A DNA stretch of 42,792 nt from Terriglobia bacterium (lineage in GTDB: Bacteria; Acidobacteriota; Terriglobia; Bryobacterales; Bryobacteraceae), in NCBI GenBank assembly GCA_020073615.1, contig JAIQEX010000049.1, positions 1-42,792 of the forward strand. Reading direction: 5' to 3'. The notes under the pieces were generated by a model, which saw only the letters and a program-made list of their open reading frames with translations, was not told the DNA's origin and searched no databases. A program made the position numbers and the translations under genes. Below are positions 28,763 through 37,414 of this stretch, piece by piece; positions within the stretch are counted from its first letter, which is position 1, and each line of letters starts with the position of its first letter.

Positions 28763-30158
28763 CGACATTACGGCAGCGCACTGGTGGCAACCCAGCGACC
28801 CTGACAAACCCTTGCCCGGGATACTGCTAAAAGACGACGAACACGGTTGGGTCTTGCAACTCGACGGTACTTTCCAAGAATCGGTCGTTCCGGATGCGAC
28901 TACGGATGGGGAACCAATAGTAGTGGAATTCGGCCTTCCAGATACCTTCCCCATCTTAGTTGGAATAACTAGCCATGGCCTGCTGATATCGCTGGTCGAC
29001 TGCCAAGTACTGGAAGCGTCTTTTCCTTTTGCAGGGTCGCGAGGGTCATTGAAGGTTTGGCCAACCCTCCTCATTTACGACGTCCATTTCGAAAGTGCTG
29101 ATGATTTTCGGTTGGCCTCGCTCTCAATCCGCTATTCAAATCTCGACACGTGGGTGGCAACCTCGGGCTTCTCGGTGCAATTTGGTCCCAACCTCTACCC
29201 GGCGGAGGTCAAATACTCCATACCCGAATCGATTGAGGGCATGCTTTCAGACGGTCTGATAATTGGTGTCAAGTTCTCGGCTTCGGGCCCATCTGTTCCA
29301 GCAGTCACGAATGTCCACATCGTTCAACAGAGTTGGCTTACGGTCACTTCTACGCAGGACCTCCTATACAAAGATCTGTTCCGCCATATCAACAACTTGG
29401 CCAATTTCGTTTCCCTCGGTGTAGGCGAACCGCTGATTCCCCTCGAAATGACCGCAATGTGCACCGCCCTAGACCGCTCAGGTGCTGAACACTCAGTTCG
29501 TGTCAGGCTAGTTTCGAACCGACAGCCAATCGTTGCCTCTTCACGCGACGTTCCCCATTGGGACATGCTGTTTACCCTCCCCGATATCCGGTTTAGTGAT
29601 TTGGTTACAGCTTGGTTCTTGCGCGACGAGGCACTACAGTCGCTCTGTGATCTGTACTTCGGCACGCTACGTAGCCCTTCAATGTATGTCGAGCACAGGT
29701 TCATCAATATGTTTCAAGCACTCGAGTCCTATGATCGCCGAACATTCAAACCTACGCCCGAAAAGATAAGAAAGCACCAGGAGCAACTCGACCGTATTCT
29801 GAATGCAGTTGGCGTCAGTGACCAGCGGTGGTTGAAGCAGAGCCTTCGGCATAGCCACGAGCCGGCGGCGGCCGACCGGATAAGACGCCTTGCTAACAAG
29901 CTCGATGCTGGTTGGTTGCTTAGTAATGAAGATATTACTCTCGCAGGCAGTTTGCGTAATTACTATACGCACTTCGATCCCGAGGTGGACCAGCGCTTGC
30001 CCCTAAAGAAAGACCGGTATCGAACCATGCACAACCTAGCAGTCCGCCTGCGTGTCCTATGCGAATTGGTTCTCTTAGATGCGATCGGTTTCCCAAAGGA
30101 TGAGGCGCGGAATAGAATGCAGAAGACTCGGCGGGTGGAGCGACATCTCGTTACATAG
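28758..30158 (+). CDS. ApeA-like HEPN-domain protein (candidate phage defence)
   Basis: 466 residues. The first 300 or so form a beta-rich region resembling the ApeA N-terminal domain (GILLKDDEHGWVLQLDGTFQ; DVHFESADDFRLASLSIRYS; LYPAEVKYSIPESIEG). The C-terminal part is helical and HEPN-like: MYVEHRFINMFQALESYDRR, then AGSLRNYYTHFDPEVD, where Arg400 and His405 form the Rx4H RNase motif. In the known family, the single protein protects against phage, presumably by cutting RNA after infection. G+C is clearly lower than in the flanks and codons such as ATA, TTA, CTA and AGA are used freely, a sign of transfer. It stands alone, with no toxin, kinase or restriction gene beside it. Confidence 0.75.
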   Translation: MVDITAAHWWQPSDPDKPLPGILLKDDEHGWVLQLDGTFQESVVPDATTDGEPIVVEFGLPDTFPILVGITSHGLLISLVDCQVLEASFPFAGSRGSLKVWPTLLIYDVHFESADDFRLASLSIRYSNLDTWVATSGFSVQFGPNLYPAEVKYSIPESIEGMLSDGLIIGVKFSASGPSVPAVTNVHIVQQSWLTVTSTQDLLYKDLFRHINNLANFVSLGVGEPLIPLEMTAMCTALDRSGAEHSVRVRLVSNRQPIVASSRDVPHWDMLFTLPDIRFSDLVTAWFLRDEALQSLCDLYFGTLRSPSMYVEHRFINMFQALESYDRRTFKPTPEKIRKHQEQLDRILNAVGVSDQRWLKQSLRHSHEPAAADRIRRLANKLDAGWLLSNEDITLAGSLRNYYTHFDPEVDQRLPLKKDRYRTMHNLAVRLRVLCELVLLDAIGFPKDEARNRMQKTRRVERHLVT

Positions 30159-30287
30159 GTCCCAGGTCCTCGCTGTTTAGACACAATTCCCTGGAAACGG
30201 CGATCGGGGAAGCGTCATTATGCCGTCATCAGGTGAATGTGAACAATGTGAACAGTATTGGGTCAGATCCCGGTCTAAACCCGTTGA

Positions 30288-30303
30288 CGCGATGCGCATC
30301 GCG
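30288..30303. other. 16-base perfect palindrome between the ApeA-like and multicopper oxidase genes
   Basis: CGCGATGCGCATCGCG lies in the gap between two convergent stop codons. Just before it are GGGTCAGATCCC (30260-30271) and two copies of ATGTGAACA (about 30237-30254). It could be a terminator stem for one side, but no T-run follows. Confidence 0.45.
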
Positions 30304-30333
30304 CCCCGGCGCGAGGTCTCCGGCTGTAGCCCC

Positions 30334-31782
30334 TCACGCCACGTTGAACAGCATCTTGAAGCCGTAATCCATGTGGAGCTGCTGGTGGCAATGGAACAGG
30401 CTCAGGCCTTCTATGGTGGGTGCGAAATCCACCGCCACCTTCGTGAAGCCCTTTACCAGCACCACGTCCTTCATCACGCCCGCGGTGGCTTTCCCGTGCA
30501 CGTTGGTCAGCTCGAAGCTGGCGCGGTGCAGGTGGACGGGATGCGCGTCGTCGGTCTGGTTGTCGAAGACCAGCCGGTAACGCCGCCCGCGGTGCAACAG
30601 GCGCGGCTCAGTCCGTTCGTCGAAACCTCGCCCGTTAATGGTCCAGCGGTTGAAGCCCCCCGCGCCGCCGTTTTCCTTGCCGAACGTCAGCAGGATGGAC
30701 TCTTCGGGCTCGGACGGCGGCCGCTCCTCGCCGAAAATCGTGTAGTCCCAGGCCGCCTTCGCGGGCTTCGTCCAAACCGGCTTGCCTTTCTGGTTGGCGT
30801 ATTCGACGACGATGCCCAAGCCGTTCTTGCGGTCGTCGTCGCGGGGAGTGCCCAAAATCCAGACGCCGGGGTTCTTCATCTCCACCACCGCGTCCACGCG
30901 CTCGGCCGTGCCCAGTTCCAGCACTTCGACCGGCTGCGGATGGGGCACCGCGTTGCCGTCGAGCGCCACCACCTGGAATCGATGGCCGGCTAGCGCCAGC
31001 TGGATGTTTTCCGTGGCGCTCGCGTTCAGGATGTGAAACAGCACCCGCTGTCCCGCTTTGACGCGCACCGGTTCGCCATGCCCCAGGCACTTGCCGTTGA
31101 TGGTGAAGCGCTGGTAGCCGATCTCCCAGCCGTTGGCTTTGGCGTCCCGCTGCGGCGCCGGCCGGGTGGCGCCCGGAGCGGGCTCCTCTTCTTCCTCCAT
31201 GGTGGTGAAGTAGGGCTCCCACTCATGGGTGGCCAGGAAGACTTCCTGGTCGTATTGCCCGGGGTTGCTCCTGGGCTCGATGTAGACGAAGGCGAACTGC
31301 CCGGTGTAGGTGCCGCGGCTCAGGTCGGACATGGGCATGGCGTGGGTGTGCACGAACCGCGCCCCCGCCGGCTGGGGCGTCAGCCGGTAGCGCAGGTGGC
31401 CGTGGACCGGCACGATGAGGCTCTTTTCTTCCGTGGCTCCGTCCACGCTCGCGGGGATATTCTGCCCGTGCCAGTGCACCAGCTCCGGCGAGTCCGTTTC
31501 GTTGAACAGGTCCACCGTCACGGCCACGCCCTCGCGCAGGCGAATCAGCGGGCCGGGCACCGTGCCGTTGTAGCCGATGGTGCTGATGGTGTGGTCCGGG
31601 GCGATATCGGCCAGCACCGGCGCGATCCGCACCGTGACGTCGGCGGGCCCCTCCGGTGCGGCCGCATCCGCCGGCGCGGCTCCCTCCGCCGGTTCGCCGC
31701 GATGGCAACCCGGCAACAGCAGCCCGGACCCGATGGCGAGGTCGCAAAGAAATTTCCGGCGTGTCCGGCGCGCATCGTCCAT
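30334..31782 (-). CDS. Multicopper oxidase, Tat-exported lipoprotein
   Basis: 482 residues. The N-terminus has twin arginines (RRTRRKFL) and a lipobox LLLPGC with Cys26, so it is folded and filled with copper in the cytoplasm, then exported by Tat and anchored by lipid. Three cupredoxin domains are present. Copper ligands are HWHG (103-106), HTH (145-147), HPVHLH, and HCHQQLH (464-470). The residue ten after Cys465, which sits at the axial position of the type 1 copper, is Phe475 rather than Met or Leu. The family oxidises phenols, metals or copper(I) using oxygen. An acidic loop EEEEEPAPGATRP replaces the Met-rich insert of CueO. No copper-efflux gene is near. Confidence 0.9.
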   Translation of the reverse strand: MDDARRTRRKFLCDLAIGSGLLLPGCHRGEPAEGAAPADAAAPEGPADVTVRIAPVLADIAPDHTISTIGYNGTVPGPLIRLREGVAVTVDLFNETDSPELVHWHGQNIPASVDGATEEKSLIVPVHGHLRYRLTPQPAGARFVHTHAMPMSDLSRGTYTGQFAFVYIEPRSNPGQYDQEVFLATHEWEPYFTTMEEEEEPAPGATRPAPQRDAKANGWEIGYQRFTINGKCLGHGEPVRVKAGQRVLFHILNASATENIQLALAGHRFQVVALDGNAVPHPQPVEVLELGTAERVDAVVEMKNPGVWILGTPRDDDRKNGLGIVVEYANQKGKPVWTKPAKAAWDYTIFGEERPPSEPEESILLTFGKENGGAGGFNRWTINGRGFDERTEPRLLHRGRRYRLVFDNQTDDAHPVHLHRASFELTNVHGKATAGVMKDVVLVKGFTKVAVDFAPTIEGLSLFHCHQQLHMDYGFKMLFNVA

Positions 31783-31798
31783 AACCGTCAGTGTCGCA

Positions 31799-32653
31799 TT
31801 AGCGTTCCATCAGGCGGTTGGCTTCCGCGTGCGTCAACACACCCTCGCCGAACGAAGCGTACGTTCCGTCGCGCTTGAGCTCACTGGCGAGGCGGCGCGT
31901 GGCGCTCATGGCGGCCCGCATGGGCCCCGAGCCGGTGCTCACCCGCGCCACGCCCAGACGCGCCAATTCCGCTGCCGCCGGTGTGCCCGGCGTGGCCAGA
32001 ATATTGATCGGTCCGTGGATCGCGCCGGCCAGGGCGGCGATGGTCTCGGCATCGCGAACCCCGGGAATGAACAGGCAGTCGGCGCCGGCCTCGCGATAGG
32101 CGTTGGCGCGTGCGATCGCCTCCGCCAGCCGCGATTCGGGGGCGCCCACCTGCAGCAGGAAGACATCCGTACGCGCGTTGATCACCAGCGGCACGCCGGC
32201 TTCGTCCGCCACCCGCCGCATGGCGCGGACGCGCCCGGCATGCTGCGCGGTTTCCAGCAGCCGGCCGCCGCGGGCATCTTCGAAGTTCAACCCGATGGCG
32301 CCCGCTTCCAATACACCGCGCGCCGTGGCTTCGGCATCGGCCACCGCGGGGCCATACCCGCCCTCCATGTCCGCGGTCACCGGGATCGCGACCGCCGCCG
32401 CGATGCGCCGCACGGCCGCCAGCATCTCGTCGCGCGAGATCCGCTCGCCATCGGGATAGCCGAGCGCATACGCCACCCCGGCGCTGGTCGTGGCCAGAGC
32501 CGGAAACCCGGTTTCTTCGAAGATGCGCGCGCTCGCCGCATCCCAGGCATTGGGCAGCACCAGGATGCCGGGCCCGGCATGCATCTCGAGAAACCGCGCC
32601 GCTTTACGGGCAAGCTCCGCCCGCCGGGCCGCATCCCCTCCGCTAGACGTCAT
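31799..32653 (-). CDS. Isocitrate lyase/PEP mutase family protein
   Basis: 284 residues, a TIM barrel. NAWDAASARIFEETGFPALA opens the barrel; the Mg-binding acidic motif is in TADMEGGYG; and NFEDARGGRLL and INARTDVFLL follow, all family landmarks. The KKCGH-type loop of true isocitrate or methylisocitrate lyases is absent, placing it in the broad PEP mutase-like branch often annotated as oxaloacetate hydrolase or carboxyphosphonoenolpyruvate mutase-like. Substrate cannot be told from sequence. It follows an ATG at 32653 without clear ribosome-binding site and stands 16 bases before the oxidase start on the same strand. Confidence 0.85.
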   Translation of the reverse strand: MTSSGGDAARRAELARKAARFLEMHAGPGILVLPNAWDAASARIFEETGFPALATTSAGVAYALGYPDGERISRDEMLAAVRRIAAAVAIPVTADMEGGYGPAVADAEATARGVLEAGAIGLNFEDARGGRLLETAQHAGRVRAMRRVADEAGVPLVINARTDVFLLQVGAPESRLAEAIARANAYREAGADCLFIPGVRDAETIAALAGAIHGPINILATPGTPAAAELARLGVARVSTGSGPMRAAMSATRRLASELKRDGTYASFGEGVLTHAEANRLMER

Positions 32654-32675
32654 GACCTCAGTTTCGCACGAGGTC

Positions 32676-32945
32676 TTACCGTTTGTGCGCCGTGAATCCC
32701 CCGGTTTGCGAATCGTAAGTGAACGTGTATAGCACGCGGGTGGCGTTCAGAATCATGATTCGCTTCCAGGCCGCTTCAATGTCATGGACCAGCGACGGGT
32801 CCAGAGCCACAAACCGGCCGGAAACCTCTTCGGGCATGTCGCGGATGGCTTCCGGCAGCCCGGCGCCGCATTCCACTTCGGCCAGGTTATGGGTGGGTGT
32901 CAGGGCGTTGTTCAGAAAGATCGAAACATCTTGAGGCACAGGCAT
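32676..32945 (-). CDS. Small protein of unknown function
   Basis: 89 residues from ATG at 32945, which has a strong AAGGAGG seven bases upstream; the longer frame lacks one. The sequence MPVPQDVSIFLNNALTPTHN continues into a helical region with DPSLVHDIEAAWKRIMILNA and ends with beta-like VLYTFTYDSQTGGFTAHKR. No signal peptide or membrane helix. I do not recognise a family. It lies 22 bases upstream of the PEP mutase-family gene and is probably co-transcribed with it. Confidence 0.7.
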   Translation of the reverse strand: MPVPQDVSIFLNNALTPTHNLAEVECGAGLPEAIRDMPEEVSGRFVALDPSLVHDIEAAWKRIMILNATRVLYTFTYDSQTGGFTAHKR

Positions 32946-33034
32946 GGCCGGCCTCCTTCGCAAGGAGTCTACCACGAATCTGGAGCAAAAAGTCTGAAAA
33001 CCGTGTGGCACACTGGCGTTGAGGACAACTCTAA

Positions 33035-33529
33035 ATGCCCAAAGACGAGGCGCTGCGCGAACAATTGATCCAGTTGCTGCGCGGCGGTAACGCACATATC
33101 ACGCTCGATGCCGCGGTTCGCGGCATGCCGCTGGACCGCACCGGCATCCGTCCCGCCGGAGCGCCCCATTCGGCCTGGGAGCTGATGGAACATATGCGCA
33201 TCGCGCAGAACGACATCCTGCGCTTCAGCCAGTCGGCCGATCATGTTTCCCCGAAATGGCCCGAAGGATACTGGCCCGCCTCGCCAGCGCCGGAGCGGGA
33301 AAGCCAGTGGAAAAGCTCGCTTCGCGCCTTTCGCAAGGACCTTGCCGAGTTCGAGGAGATGGTGCGCGATCCGGCCCGAAACCTGCATCGCAAGTTCCCG
33401 TGGGGCGAGGGGCAGACGCTGCTGCGCGAAGCGTTGCTCATCGCCGATCACAACTCGTATCATATCGGCCAACTGGTTCTGGTGCGGCGGCTGGCCGCGG
33501 AATCAACCCCCCGCAAATCCCGTGGATGA
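33035..33529 (+). CDS. DinB-family four-helix-bundle protein
   Basis: 164 residues. The DinB metal site is present: His53 in WELMEHMRIAQND, and His139 and His143 in ADHNSYHIGQLVLVRR. The family includes bacillithiol and mycothiol-dependent transferases and many uncharacterised proteins. The 3' end overlaps the convergent MFS gene by 27 bases (33503-33529). Confidence 0.85.
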   Translation: MPKDEALREQLIQLLRGGNAHITLDAAVRGMPLDRTGIRPAGAPHSAWELMEHMRIAQNDILRFSQSADHVSPKWPEGYWPASPAPERESQWKSSLRAFRKDLAEFEEMVRDPARNLHRKFPWGEGQTLLREALLIADHNSYHIGQLVLVRRLAAESTPRKSRG

Positions 33530-34747
33530 AGCGGCCGGCAACCGTTGCGGCGCCGGCCGCCAGAACGTCGATGCGAGCGCGATGGTCAGGGCCTGCACGG
33601 CAGCCACCAGCAGCACGCAGGCCGGCCATCCGCCGCGGCTCCACAACAGGCCGGGCAGGAACGAGCCGATGCTGCCGCCCGCATAGTAGAACATCACGTA
33701 CAGGCCCACGGCGGCCGCCCGCGGCTCGTACGCCACGGTCCCTATGTAGCTCGATGCCGAGGCGTGCGCAATAAACACGCTGGCGCAGGCCAGCCCCAGT
33801 CCGAGAATCACCACGGGCAGACTGTGGACCACGGTCAACAGGATTCCCGCGATACCGCCGGAAAAAGCCGCCGTGAGCGTGAAGCGATGTCCCAGGCGGT
33901 CGATCAGGCGGCCGGCGAAGGGGGTCAGAAACCCGCCCGGCAGATAGACCACGAACAGCAGGCCCAGCGCCGCCGTGCTCAGGCCAAAAGGCGGCGCCGC
34001 CAGATAGAAATTGATGTATGTGAACGTAGCCAGCAGGGTGAACAACACGCAGAAACCCACTGCGTATGTCGCCAGCAGCCGTGGATTCCGCAAGTGCCTG
34101 GCCATGGACCGCGCGATGGACACGTGGCGCCGCGCACCCGCGAATGGCCGGCCCCGTGGCAGCCACGCCCAGATCGCCACGGCGGCCAGCACATTGAGGA
34201 TGCCCAGGGCGGCGAACGCCCATCGCCAGGAAAGCCAGGCCGCCGCCAGCGCCGCCACCATACGGCCGCTGAATCCCCCGAGCACCGTCCCGCCGACATA
34301 AGCCGACATGGCCGCTCCCCCGCCCCGCTCCCATTCCTGGTTGATATAGGCGATGGTCACGGCGAAGATCCCGGGCGTAAAAACGCCCTGCCAGAAGCGC
34401 CAGAACAGGAGCTGTCCGAGGCTGGCCGAAGTGGCCGCCAGCAGCGTCGGGACGGCCAGCAGAAAAGCCGCCCACACAATCACCCGCTTGCGCTCCAGGC
34501 GGTCGGCGACGATTCCCGCCAGCGGCGCGGTGATGGCCACGGCAATCGTGGATATGGTGACCACCAGGCTCATGGCCTTCACCGGCCGGCCGAACGCCGC
34601 GGCCAGCATGGGCAGAAGGGGCTGCGGCGCAAACAGCGTCAGGAACGCGCAAAAGCCGGCGAAGGCGACCGCCAGGGTGCGCGTCCGCGATTGCCTTTCG
34701 ACCGCCTCGCGCGGTTTCGCCGCCTTCAATCCCACAGAATCCGCCAT
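33503..34747 (-). CDS. MFS transporter, probable drug/sugar exporter
   Basis: 414 residues, 12 predicted membrane helices. The motif-A-like loop GIVADRLERKRVIVW lies between helices 2 and 3 and GRLIDRLGHRFTL in the second half repeats it. FAPQPLLPMLAAAFG and YINQEWERGGGAAMSAYVGG resemble the YnfM/AraJ-type exporters. No Shine-Dalgarno sequence precedes ATG at 34747. Substrate unknown. Confidence 0.88.
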   Translation of the reverse strand: MADSVGLKAAKPREAVERQSRTRTLAVAFAGFCAFLTLFAPQPLLPMLAAAFGRPVKAMSLVVTISTIAVAITAPLAGIVADRLERKRVIVWAAFLLAVPTLLAATSASLGQLLFWRFWQGVFTPGIFAVTIAYINQEWERGGGAAMSAYVGGTVLGGFSGRMVAALAAAWLSWRWAFAALGILNVLAAVAIWAWLPRGRPFAGARRHVSIARSMARHLRNPRLLATYAVGFCVLFTLLATFTYINFYLAAPPFGLSTAALGLLFVVYLPGGFLTPFAGRLIDRLGHRFTLTAAFSGGIAGILLTVVHSLPVVILGLGLACASVFIAHASASSYIGTVAYEPRAAAVGLYVMFYYAGGSIGSFLPGLLWSRGGWPACVLLVAAVQALTIALASTFWRPAPQRLPAASSTGFAGG

Positions 34748-34982
34748 CTACTGTATTATGGCGGTTTCAGACCCTTTCTTCTCGCTGCGCGGCCTGGAAC
34801 CGATGAAACAGTTGCCGCCGCCGGAAAGCTGTTGGTGCGCGCGCCTCGCGGTCATCGTCATGCCGGCCAGACAGCCGAACAGGTGGGTGGCAAGGGGGGC
34901 GCTGCGCAATCCGTGGGGCTGCCCTGCTGGCTGCCGCCGGCTTTCGGCGTGTCTCGCCCCGCGGCTCTTGCCGTGCGAGCGC

Positions 34983-35603
34983 TTACTGCGTGTTGATTTC
35001 GCGCACCAACGCGTAGGCGGCGCTGGCCTGTTGGATGGGGATAGCGAATTTCGAGGTGCTGTAAGGAGCCAGATTCTCCAGCTTCGCGGTGACCGCGCCC
35101 AACTGCGATCCGCTCGCTTCGGTCAGCACAAACACGACTTCCGCCAGGCGAATGGAACGGCCCGTGTTGTTGGTGATGGTGCCCGCCAGCCTCGTCCCGG
35201 CGGTGTGATCGACGTGCACTTCGACCACCTGGATGTCCTTGTTGCTCTCGATGCTGATGTTCTTGGCCAGGTTCGGCAGGATCTTCGCGGCCACTTCCGC
35301 GGCAGTCAGCGGCTTCGCCGGGGCGATCTTGGGCTTGAACATGTTGCTCGTCGAGAGGATCACGCCGCCCGCCAGAATCAGGCAGGGCACCGCGATCACC
35401 ACCATGAACCGCACCCTCTGTCCCAAGGTCCGGTTGGTGAGATAGAGGGGATCGGTGGGCGCCGGCCCGCCGTTAATGAAGCGTTCGACCGGCCCCCGCA
35501 GCGGGCCGAGCCACCGCATGCGCTTGGGCTGTGCGCCGCGGCCCGCGGGTTTCATACCTGCGTAAACAATGGATTCAATGAAGCTGCGAAAACGACTTGG
35601 CAT
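34983..35603 (-). CDS. Membrane-anchored FxLYD-like protein
   Basis: 206 residues. A basic N-terminal part (to about residue 60) is followed by one membrane helix (VRFMVVIAVPCLILAGGVIL) and an extracytoplasmic domain. The latter has GTITNNTGRSIRLAEVVFVL and LENLAPYSTSKFAIPI, the pattern of FxLYD domains that resemble small immunoglobulin-like beta sandwiches. No enzymatic motif. Function unknown; the family assignment is by pattern. Confidence 0.65.
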   Translation of the reverse strand: MPSRFRSFIESIVYAGMKPAGRGAQPKRMRWLGPLRGPVERFINGGPAPTDPLYLTNRTLGQRVRFMVVIAVPCLILAGGVILSTSNMFKPKIAPAKPLTAAEVAAKILPNLAKNISIESNKDIQVVEVHVDHTAGTRLAGTITNNTGRSIRLAEVVFVLTEASGSQLGAVTAKLENLAPYSTSKFAIPIQQASAAYALVREINTQ

Positions 35604-35669
35604 AGCGACCGCCGAGGCTTATTATAGCGCGGAAACCCGCCGCGCACAGGTGTTTGGGGTCGGTTTGGG

Positions 35670-36689
35670 TTATTTTCGCGCCGCCCGCGATTCCGCCAGC
35701 AAGGCCTCGAGCGCCCGCAGGCTCTCCTGCCGCCCCATCACGATGAGATAATCGCCGCCATCCACGGCGGTGTCGGCCGGCGGATTGAAGAGCATGCGCC
35801 CGTCGCCCTTGCGGATGGCCATGACGATCACCCCCACGTCGCGCCGGAGTTGCATCTCCTTGATGGTCCGCGAGACCACCTCGCTCGACTCCGCGACGCG
35901 GACCTGCTCGATGCTGATGTCCATGCCGATATCGTGGGTGGTGAAATCCAGGAACTGGACCACGTGCGGGCGCAGCAGCGATTGCGCCAGGCGGTGGCCG
36001 GTGATGACGTAGGGCGCGAAAACGGCGTCGGCGCCGGCGCGCCGCATCTTTTCCTCGGCGCCTTCCTCGGCCGCGCGCGTGGCTACATAGATGCGCGGAT
36101 TGAGACCCTTGGCCGAGAGCAGCACGAAAAGGTTGTCGGCATCGGTGGCCAGCGCCGCCACCAGCCCGCGCGCGTGTTCGATCCCGGCCTGCCGCAACGT
36201 CTCGTCGCGCGTGGAATCCGCCGCCACCGCCAGCATGCCTTCGAGGATGGCCCGTTCCACGCGTTCCGGGTTGTTGTCCACCACCACGAAGGGCACCCCC
36301 GCGTGGCGCAATTCCACGGCGGCGCCGTGCCCCACGCGCCCGAAGCCGCAGATGATGTAGTGATCCTTCAACTTGTCGATCATGCGTTTGTTCCGCCGCT
36401 TGCCGATGGCGTCGCCGAACTCCAGCTCGATGATGGTCTGGGTCATGGCGCCCATGGCGATCAGGATTGTGGTGACGCCGAAGAAGATGAGAAACGAATT
36501 GAACACCCGCCCGGCGTGCGACAGCGGATGGATCTCCCCATACCCGACCGTGGTCATGGTGGTGAGGGTCATATAGAAGGCATCGAACGGCGGGTAATGG
36601 TCGATCAGGGTAAACCCCACCGTTCCGGCGGCCAGCGTCGCCACGATCGCCACCAGGATCAATAGAAAACGCCGCGTGAGCCGGCTCAT
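35670..36689 (-). CDS. Two-TM potassium channel with RCK (TrkA-N/TrkA-C) domains
   Basis: 339 residues from ATG at 36689. Two membrane helices (RFLLILVAIVATLAAGTVGF and FNSFLIFFGVTTILIAMG) flank the pore helix and selectivity filter TTMTTVGYGE (TVGYG at 47-51). The cytoplasmic RCK domain has the Rossmann motif CGFGRVG (114-120) and the nucleotide acidic VVVDNNPE; a TrkA-C domain follows from about 250. The layout is that of MthK-like gated K+ channels. The 25-residue upstream extension of the open frame has no membrane character and is left out. Confidence 0.93.
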   Translation of the reverse strand: MSRLTRRFLLILVAIVATLAAGTVGFTLIDHYPPFDAFYMTLTTMTTVGYGEIHPLSHAGRVFNSFLIFFGVTTILIAMGAMTQTIIELEFGDAIGKRRNKRMIDKLKDHYIICGFGRVGHGAAVELRHAGVPFVVVDNNPERVERAILEGMLAVAADSTRDETLRQAGIEHARGLVAALATDADNLFVLLSAKGLNPRIYVATRAAEEGAEEKMRRAGADAVFAPYVITGHRLAQSLLRPHVVQFLDFTTHDIGMDISIEQVRVAESSEVVSRTIKEMQLRRDVGVIVMAIRKGDGRMLFNPPADTAVDGGDYLIVMGRQESLRALEALLAESRAARK

Positions 36690-36783
36690 CGCTTCATCTG
36701 GACCAAGTATAGCCGGGCGCGCGGCCCGCCAGGAGGCGGAATCGGAGGCGAGGCCGCCGGGCAAATAGGAATAATAGATAAAC

Positions 36784-36812
36784 AGGACGGTTTTCTATGA
36801 TGGCGGTATAAT
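36784..36812 (+). promoter_or_regulatory. Possible sigma-70 promoter
   Basis: A perfect TATAAT at 36807-36812 with a weak AGGACG 17 bases upstream, 46 bases before the ATG of the gene at 36858. Confidence 0.4.
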
Positions 36813-36857
36813 GATGGTGTCAAGGGTGGCTCGACTGATGAGAGCGGGAGGACCCCG

Positions 36858-37232
36858 ATGGAAACTTCTCCGACGCTGAAATCCGATTTTACCTACTTTA
36901 GGTACTTGGCCAAGGCCGTGTTGGACGGCGTCACCTCCCCTCCCAAAGGAACCGGCAACGGGCCGTTCAAACCGGTGTTGCGCGGTACCATCTGGACGTC
37001 TACCGCGATCGGTGCCGCCATTGGAGTATTGAACGCCAGTCTGAGCCGCAGGCACAAATCCGGATACAGGGTGGCCGCCGAAGGCATGGTCGGGAGTGCA
37101 CTCGGTTTCGGCGCCGGCGTAGCATGGGCATCGCGTGACTTCACCGGAGCCGTTACGCGCAGTACGATCCAGAAGGTCAACAGCGTCCGCGACGCGCGCT
37201 GGCTGGAGAAGAATCCGATCACCTACGCGTGA
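36858..37232 (+). CDS. Conserved hypothetical protein with glycine-rich membrane segment
   Basis: 124 residues. GGGAGGA lies before ATG 36858. The N-terminal part is soluble (SDFTYFRYLAKAVLDGVTSP). Two weakly hydrophobic Gly/Ala segments follow (TSTAIGAAIGVLNASL and GMVGSALGFGAGVAWA) that may form a membrane hairpin. The C-terminus is polar (QKVNSVRDARWLEKNPITYA). I do not recognise a family. Confidence 0.7.
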   Translation: METSPTLKSDFTYFRYLAKAVLDGVTSPPKGTGNGPFKPVLRGTIWTSTAIGAAIGVLNASLSRRHKSGYRVAAEGMVGSALGFGAGVAWASRDFTGAVTRSTIQKVNSVRDARWLEKNPITYA

Positions 37233-37414
37233 ACCGGAATTCAGCCGCCAAGTCCGTCCCGCAATCTACACACACACCGATCCACCCTGCGTCACCTGCC
37301 AGGCCGTAGACCCGGATTTGCGAGCGAGCTTGACGAGGCGTGGCAGCCGGGGTACGCTCTCTGGAGGATTGGTATTGCCGCCGCTGCGAGGCCGGCGGGC
37401 AGACCGGGAGGCAC

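Noticed and set aside
34748-34982. Plus-strand frame starting ATG near 34758
   Set aside because: It runs antisense into the next gene, shows no motif, and has no ribosome-binding site.
37340-37414. Upstream extension of the small exported protein
   Set aside because: The extension hides the signal peptide, while ATG 37415 has its own ribosome-binding site.
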